A stretch of DNA of 5,935 nucleotides. Source: an uncultured Acetobacteraceae bacterium (GTDB lineage: Bacteria; Pseudomonadota; Alphaproteobacteria; Acetobacterales; Acetobacteraceae). Below, piece by piece: positions 5,877 to 5,935 of the stretch. The stretch is taken from positions 1 to 5,935 of the forward strand of contig CALNAL010000032.1 in NCBI GenBank assembly GCA_937874445.1. The letters run 5' to 3'. The notes beneath the pieces were generated by a model that was not told the DNA's origin, made no database searches, and worked only from the letters and a program-made list of their open reading frames with translations. Each line of letters starts with the position of its first letter. The stretch's first letter is position 1. The position numbers and the translations under genes are program-made.

Positions 5877-5935
5877 AAGGCAAGGTCTTCTTTTCCTGAA
5901 GGAAAAGAAGCAAAAGGACTTTTATTCGTTGGGCT
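5877..5935 (+). repeat. Three-hairpin intergenic repeat, copy C (cut by window end)
   Basis: This is the left part of a third copy in the same orientation as copy A. The terminal AAGGCAAGGT (5877-5886) is followed by hairpin 1 at 5887-5910, a 10-bp stem CTTCTTTTCC / GGAAAAGAAG with a TGAA loop. The linker CAAAAGGACTTTTATTCGTT (5911-5930) then matches copy A apart from one missing A and one G-to-A change. The last bases GGGCT align with the start of hairpin 2. Hairpin 1 has lost one T from the left arm and one A from the right arm relative to A and B, so pairing is intact. Hairpins 2 and 3 should follow outside the window. Confidence 0.8.

Noticed and set aside
1..5935. CRISPR array, tRNA, rRNA or transposase gene
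   Set aside because: There are no regularly spaced identical repeats with unique spacers, no cloverleaf, no rRNA-like stretch and no transposase motif in any frame.

Overview
The window is high-GC DNA (third codon positions almost all G or C) with four complete housekeeping or transport genes. The PyrC, AsnB and YgfZ proteins are of the alphaproteobacterial type. The intergenic DNA holds AT-rich, hairpin-rich repeats that recall, from memory only, the intergenic repeats of Acetobacteraceae. My best guess is a member of the Rhodospirillales/Acetobacteraceae; this is inference, not a database result.

Layout from left to right. (1) Positions 1-166 are noncoding and hold repeat element A. (2) 167-3267 on the minus strand is a two-gene operon transcribed right to left: asnB (glutamine-hydrolysing asparagine synthetase) then pyrC (dihydroorotase). 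The genes are 11 bp apart and the pyrC Shine-Dalgarno overlaps the asnB stop. (3) 3268-3370 is a 103-bp divergent intergenic region. (4) 3371-4276 on the plus strand is ygfZ, a GcvT-like folate-binding protein of Fe-S enzyme maintenance. (5) 4277-4454, between convergent genes, holds repeat element B. (6) 4455-5762 on the minus strand is a citrate/tricarballylate-type proton symporter of the MHS family. (7) 5763-5935 holds its putative promoter and the start of repeat element C, which is cut by the window end.

asnB and pyrC both act in aspartate/glutamine nitrogen use: aspartate goes to asparagine, and aspartate-derived carbamoyl aspartate goes to dihydroorotate. ygfZ and the symporter have no obvious pathway link to them. 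No mobile-element gene, tRNA, rRNA or CRISPR array is visible.

The most unusual content is the repeat family. A (about 2-144), B (about 4299-4439, opposite orientation) and C (5877 to the window end, same orientation as A) share one architecture: an AAGG-rich terminal repeat, hairpin 1, 23 nt, hairpin 2, 21-23 nt, hairpin 3 and a second AAGG-rich terminal repeat. Stem-length and stem-position changes between copies preserve pairing. In A and B, hairpin 3 begins exactly 32 nt after the stop codon of the upstream gene (pyrC and ygfZ). This looks like a non-autonomous, structured 3'-end or REP/MITE-like element.
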